NCBI GenBank assembly: GCA_002320385.1 | Contig: DCKN01000115.1 | Coordinates: 1-6,915 of the forward strand | DNA from: Proteobacteria bacterium UBA1673 | Lineage (GTDB): Bacteria; Pseudomonadota; Gammaproteobacteria; Comchoanobacterales; Comchoanobacteraceae | DNA length: 6,915 nucleotides | Direction: 5' to 3' | In this document: positions 4,301-6,915 of the stretch, one piece after another | Numbering within the stretch: the first letter of the stretch is position 1 | How the letters are laid out: every line of letters begins with the position of its first letter | Notes under the pieces: generated by a model | Seen by the model: only the letters and a program-made list of their open reading frames with translations | Databases searched by the model: none | Told to the model about the DNA's origin: nothing | Made by a program: the position numbers and the translations under genes

Positions 4301-6915
4301 ACTTCATCCAATGCATCCCATACCGGACCCTCTTCATTTTCAACCATCAATTTCGCTGACTTAATCGTCGTACAAATATCCAAGCGCTGTAGTCTAGAAA
4401 ATATGAACGGCTTAAATAATTCAAGCGCCATTCTTTTGGGTATTCCACACTGGTGCAACTTCAATGTTGGACCAACTACGATTACTGACCGACCTGAATA
4501 GTCTACACGTTTACCGAGTAGGTTTTGTCTAAATCGACCAGATTTACCTTTGATCATATCGGCAAGTGATTTCAATGGTCGCTTATTCGTTCCGGTAATT
4601 GCCCGCCCTCTTCGACCATTATCGAATAGTGCATCGACAGACTCCTGTAGCATCCGCTTTTCATTACGCACGATGATTTCTGGTGCAGCCATCTCTAAAA
4701 GTCGCTTTAAGCGATTGTTTCGGTTGATGACCCTTCTGTATAAATCGTTGAGGTCAGATGTTGCAAACCGCCCGCCATCGAGTGGTACCAATGGCCTTAG
4801 ATCTGGTGGTAATACCGGAAGCTCAGTCATGATCATCCAGGATGCTTTGTTTTCAGATTTTGAAATAGACTCAAGGATTCTAGCGCGCTTGATGAGACGC
4901 TTCAATCGTGTCTCCGATGAGGTCATTTCAATCTGTTCGCGGATTGTTGTGATCTCTAGTTCAAGATTCATTTCATCTAAAATCTTTTTAATGGCTTCTG
5001 CGCCCATCATGGCAACAAAGTCGTCTCCATATTTTTCTACTGCATCAATGTATGCATCTTCCGTAAGGAGCTGCTTGTGCGCGAGATCGGTCATACCAGG
5101 ATTCACCACAATGTATGCTTCAAAGTAAAGCACACGCTCGATGTCTCTTAAGTTCATATCTAGCAGTAAGCCTATTCTTGACGGCAGTGACTTCAGGAAC
5201 CAAATATGGGCAACTGGACATGCGAGGCTGATGTGCCCCATGCGTTCACGCCTTACTTTGGTCAGGGTTACCTCAACGCCACATTTCTCACAAACGACAC
5301 CGCGATGCTTCATTCTTTTGTATTTTCCACAGAGACACTCGTAATCTTTCATCGGCCCAAAAATCTTGGCACAGAATAACCCGTCACGCTCAGGTTTGAA
5401 CGTTCTATAATTGATAGTCTCAGGTTTTTTAACTTCGCCATATGACATCGCTTTAATTTTCTCAGGTGAGAGAATATGAATAGATAGACTATCACTGTTC
5501 TCAGCAGTGTCTTCATTGGCTGACATATCGAAAATATCAACAACCTTAGAAACTTCTTCGTGGTCAAAGCGTATGTCTAGACCCAGCGATCTTACTTCTT
5601 TTACCATAACGTTGAAAACCTCTGGTGTTGAAGCATCAATGGTCAAATTGTTATCAATGATGTTTTTGTACATTCTTGTTCGACCCATCACGTCGTCTGA
5701 TTTTACAGTGAGCATCTCTTGTAATACGTGCGCAGCACCGTAAGCTTGTAGTGCCCAAACCTCCATCTCACCAAACCTTTGCCCACCGCCTTGTGCTTTA
5801 CCACCTAGAGGCTGTTGCGTGACAAGACTGTAAGAGCCTGTGGATCTGGAGTGCATTTTCTCATCGACAAGATGATGTAACTTGAGGATATACTTGTACC
5901 CAACGGTGACTGGTCGATCAAAAGCTTCGCCTGTTCGGCCGTCGATAAGCGTTGTTTGTCCAGACTCTGGAAGCCCTGATAACTTCAGTAGCTTTTTGAT
6001 TTTATCCTCTGATGTCCCATTGAACACCGGAGAAGAGAATGGAACACCATCTCTGAACCTTTTTAATGCTTCATCTGAATATCGTTGTTTAAGTCCTTTT
6101 CTTGTCTCGCCTTTGATACCAATAATTTCATCGACTTTTGCAAGCATATCATAAGCTGAGTCGGTCTTTCCCGCATCGAGATATTGTGAAATCTTGGCCC
6201 CGAGCTCTTTACCTGCCCAACCAAGATGTGTCTCTAATATCTGCCCAACGTTCATACGTGATGGCACACCGAGTGGGTTGAGGATAACATCAACGACTCT
6301 TCCGTCAGCCATGTATGGCATATCTTCTTCAGGTACAATGACAGACACACAGCCTTTGTTACCGTGTCTTCCCGCCATTTTATCACCTGGCTGTAGTTTA
6401 CGCTTGGTGGCCAGGAATACTTTAACAACTTTGATCACACCTGGTGCTAAATCGTCTCCTTTCTTCAAGCGCGCTTCGTAACGCTCAATGTCCTCATCAA
6501 ACTGTTTTTTGGCTGCGATAAAGCCTTCATTAATTTTACTTAGCTCATCGATTATATCTTGGTTTTTAACTTCTAAATTAATGATTTTATCTAGGGCTAA
6601 TCCCTCAAGGATTGCATCGTCCAATACTGTATCCCGCTTGAGACCGTGTTGTGATGAGAGTAGTTTTTGACCAGATAAGAGCTCACCGGCTTTCTTTCGA
6701 ATACCCTGATTGGTTAGTTGGAGTTGCTCTGTTCTATCTTTGATATAGTCTGCTAAAGACTCCTCGACGATGGCGTTATAACGCTCATCCCGCTCAACGC
6801 CCTCTCTTGAAAAGATTTGTACGTTTGTTACGGTTCCGTAAACACCTGCAGGCACCCTCAAAGAGCTGTCTTTGACATCAGAGGCCTTATCACCAAAAAT
6901 AGCTCTTAATAACTT
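1399..6915 (-). CDS. rpoBC: Fused DNA-directed RNA polymerase beta-beta' subunit (5' end outside window)
   Basis: This single frame encodes the C-terminal part of beta joined to complete beta', which together form the catalytic core of RNA polymerase. Its 1838 in-window residues are numbered from the codon at 6915, where the frame is open, so the true start lies outside. Beta part: LLRAIFGDKASDVKDSSLRVP (2-22), a diverged SI2 insertion (about 38-152), GDDLAPG (153-159), PGDKMAGRHGNKG (176-188), and the C-terminus ending near DHE (451-453). Beta' part: zinc site 1 with C527, C529, C542, C545; KRVDYSGRSV (802-811); catalytic NADFDGD (915-921, Mg-binding Asp 917, 919, 921); bridge helix (about 1223-1259); zinc site 2 with C1267, C1339, C1346, C1349; trigger loop with M1383, R1384, H1387; SI3 insertion (about 1394-1579); and a short acidic tail. 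No stop or frame change separates the subunits. Two oddities are Gly for Phe in the beta KAQFGGQRFG motif and Thr for Gln just after NADFDGD. All catalytic Asp and zinc Cys residues are present, so it should be functional. Confidence 0.97.
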   Translation of the reverse strand, partial: KLLRAIFGDKASDVKDSSLRVPAGVYGTVTNVQIFSREGVERDERYNAIVEESLADYIKDRTEQLQLTNQGIRKKAGELLSGQKLLSSQHGLKRDTVLDDAILEGLALDKIINLEVKNQDIIDELSKINEGFIAAKKQFDEDIERYEARLKKGDDLAPGVIKVVKVFLATKRKLQPGDKMAGRHGNKGCVSVIVPEEDMPYMADGRVVDVILNPLGVPSRMNVGQILETHLGWAGKELGAKISQYLDAGKTDSAYDMLAKVDEIIGIKGETRKGLKQRYSDEALKRFRDGVPFSSPVFNGTSEDKIKKLLKLSGLPESGQTTLIDGRTGEAFDRPVTVGYKYILKLHHLVDEKMHSRSTGSYSLVTQQPLGGKAQGGGQRFGEMEVWALQAYGAAHVLQEMLTVKSDDVMGRTRMYKNIIDNNLTIDASTPEVFNVMVKEVRSLGLDIRFDHEEVSKVVDIFDMSANEDTAENSDSLSIHILSPEKIKAMSYGEVKKPETINYRTFKPERDGLFCAKIFGPMKDYECLCGKYKRMKHRGVVCEKCGVEVTLTKVRRERMGHISLACPVAHIWFLKSLPSRIGLLLDMNLRDIERVLYFEAYIVVNPGMTDLAHKQLLTEDAYIDAVEKYGDDFVAMMGAEAIKKILDEMNLELEITTIREQIEMTSSETRLKRLIKRARILESISKSENKASWMIMTELPVLPPDLRPLVPLDGGRFATSDLNDLYRRVINRNNRLKRLLEMAAPEIIVRNEKRMLQESVDALFDNGRRGRAITGTNKRPLKSLADMIKGKSGRFRQNLLGKRVDYSGRSVIVVGPTLKLHQCGIPKRMALELFKPFIFSRLQRLDICTTIKSAKLMVENEEGPVWDALDEVIKEHPVMLNRAPTLHRLGIQAFEPILVEGKAIQLHPLVCKAYNADFDGDTMSVHLPLSIEAQLEARCLMMSTNNILSPANGKPIIVPDKDVVLGLYYLTKERVNALGEGLVFNNSAECLRAYYVGFVSLHAKVKVRMNPNDSKSDLTDELVETTPGRMIFWNIIPSGLPFSMINKVMKSGDVSNLIHACVHQLGPKETVVFADQFMYLGFKFAAKSGISIGIDDLMIPDEKVKIVEESDKSVREIEDQFSTGLLTNGERYNKIVDTWTHAGLEVEKAMKRAISVEKVVNKEGKTVSQDSFNSIYVMADSGARGSVNQMRQLVGMRGLMTRPDGSFIETAVTSNFKEGLNVMQYFTSTHGARKGLADTALKTASSGYLTRRLVDVAQDVVVVAQDCGTEKGIEMLPHIQGGEVVEGLRERVSGRVISKDIMHNDEVLLSRNTLLGDEEITLLEHHGIDRVYVRSPILCEIKNGICVMCYGRDLARGTKVNIGEAVGVIAAQSIGEPGTQLSMRTFHIGGAASRATAENSIQVRSSGTIRLHDMKTITHHDTKELIAISRSGILALLDSQGRECERYKVPYGTILKVKNDEAVKSGMTVAEWDPYTHPIIAEVSGKVDFVDFIEGVTITRQTDELTGLSTITVLHDQASSKDARAMVRLLDSKGNSVYHPGTSVPANYFLPAGSIVNLEIGHEINVGDVIARIPKEGYKTTDITGGLPRVSDIFEARKPKDAAILAEVSGVVSMGKETKDKKRIGITDVSGNRHEELVPKWRSITVFEGESVERGEVIVDGPDDPHAILKLKGTIELARFIINEVQDVYRLQGVTINDKHIEVIIRQMLKKVIITKSGDLSYLVDEIVEKSSLMTAIDEALERNPDARLPEYQPVLLGITKSSLSTESFISAASFQETTRVLTEAAISGAKDTLTGLKENVLVGRLIPAGTGFKTKEAVSNEIVDDDAASSESEATAA
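5491..5556 (-). other. Beta-beta' fusion junction (linker coding segment)
   Basis: This segment encodes the residues between the point matching the last residue of E. coli beta (Glu1342, here 453) and the conserved beta' start SLSIHILSPEKIK. Counting back from the catalytic Asp residues and the first zinc site, the beta' alignment is gap-free and its residue 1 would fall about 4 residues after the beta end. Beta' therefore keeps its full N-terminal length and almost nothing was added at the join. An in-frame ATG at 5526-5524 matches about residue 7 of E. coli beta' and could be a relic of the rpoC start. The bases before it (GTTGATATTTTCGAT) hold no Shine-Dalgarno site, so separate rpoC translation is not supported. 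The linker is acidic and probably flexible. Confidence 0.8.

Noticed and set aside
4550..5128. 192-codon plus-strand open frame inside rpoBC
   Set aside because: It is antisense to strongly conserved beta' coding sequence, its composition is that of a mirrored coding frame (Ser/Arg/Ile-rich), and it has no recognisable domain.
5524..5526. ATG at 5526 as a separate rpoC start
   Set aside because: No Shine-Dalgarno site precedes it and no stop separates it from beta; kept only as a possible relic.
6859..6861. TTG at 6861 as the start of the long polymerase gene
   Set aside because: The frame stays open to 6915 and the upstream codons encode conserved beta residues (KLLRAIFGDKASDVKDSS), so this is an internal Leu codon.
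1..6915. Mobile element, CRISPR array, tRNA, defence or biosynthetic system
   Set aside because: The whole window is taken up by conserved RNA polymerase and str-operon genes plus one 213-bp gap; no repeats array, integrase or transposase was seen.

Overview
The window is a stretch of the core transcription/translation cluster of a bacterium, and every gene lies on the minus strand. In transcription order (right to left) it holds: the 3' part of a gene in which rpoB and rpoC form one uninterrupted reading frame (RNA polymerase beta-beta', 6915 to 1399, 5' end outside the window); a 213-bp intergenic region with a perfect 19-bp hairpin and a near-consensus promoter; rpsL (ribosomal protein S12); rpsG (S7); and the first 55 codons of fusA (elongation factor G), which runs off the left edge. 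The gene order rpoB-rpoC-rpsL-rpsG-fusA is ancestral in bacteria.

The protein sequences look proteobacterial, most like Gammaproteobacteria. Beta' has motifs such as KKPETINYRTF and KHRGV, a large trigger-loop insertion (SI3), and beta has a diverged SI2 insertion. G+C content is moderate by eye. This is judged from remembered family sequences, not from a search. A fused rpoBC is established for Helicobacter/Wolinella and for Wolbachia; I do not know it as a usual gammaproteobacterial trait, so the host may be an unusual lineage, possibly a reduced or host-associated one (inference only).

Layout. 1-167: fusA start (GTG), whose ribosome-binding site is formed by the last two Arg codons of rpsG. 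170-787: rpsG, encoding an S7 of 205 residues against about 156 in E. coli, with an internal hydrophilic insertion of about 41 residues. 799-1185: rpsL, an ordinary S12 of 128 residues. 1186-1398: str-operon leader with two imperfect 17-nt direct repeats, a promoter (TTGACA, 17 nt, TAAAAT), then the hairpin next to the rpoBC stop. 1399-6915: rpoBC fusion. rpsL, rpsG and fusA have gaps of only 11 and 2 nt and form an operon with its own promoter, apparently separated from rpoBC by the hairpin.

There is no mobile element, CRISPR array, tRNA or defence gene. The unusual content lies within housekeeping genes: the polymerase subunit fusion, the enlarged S7, and substitutions in two highly conserved RNA polymerase motifs.
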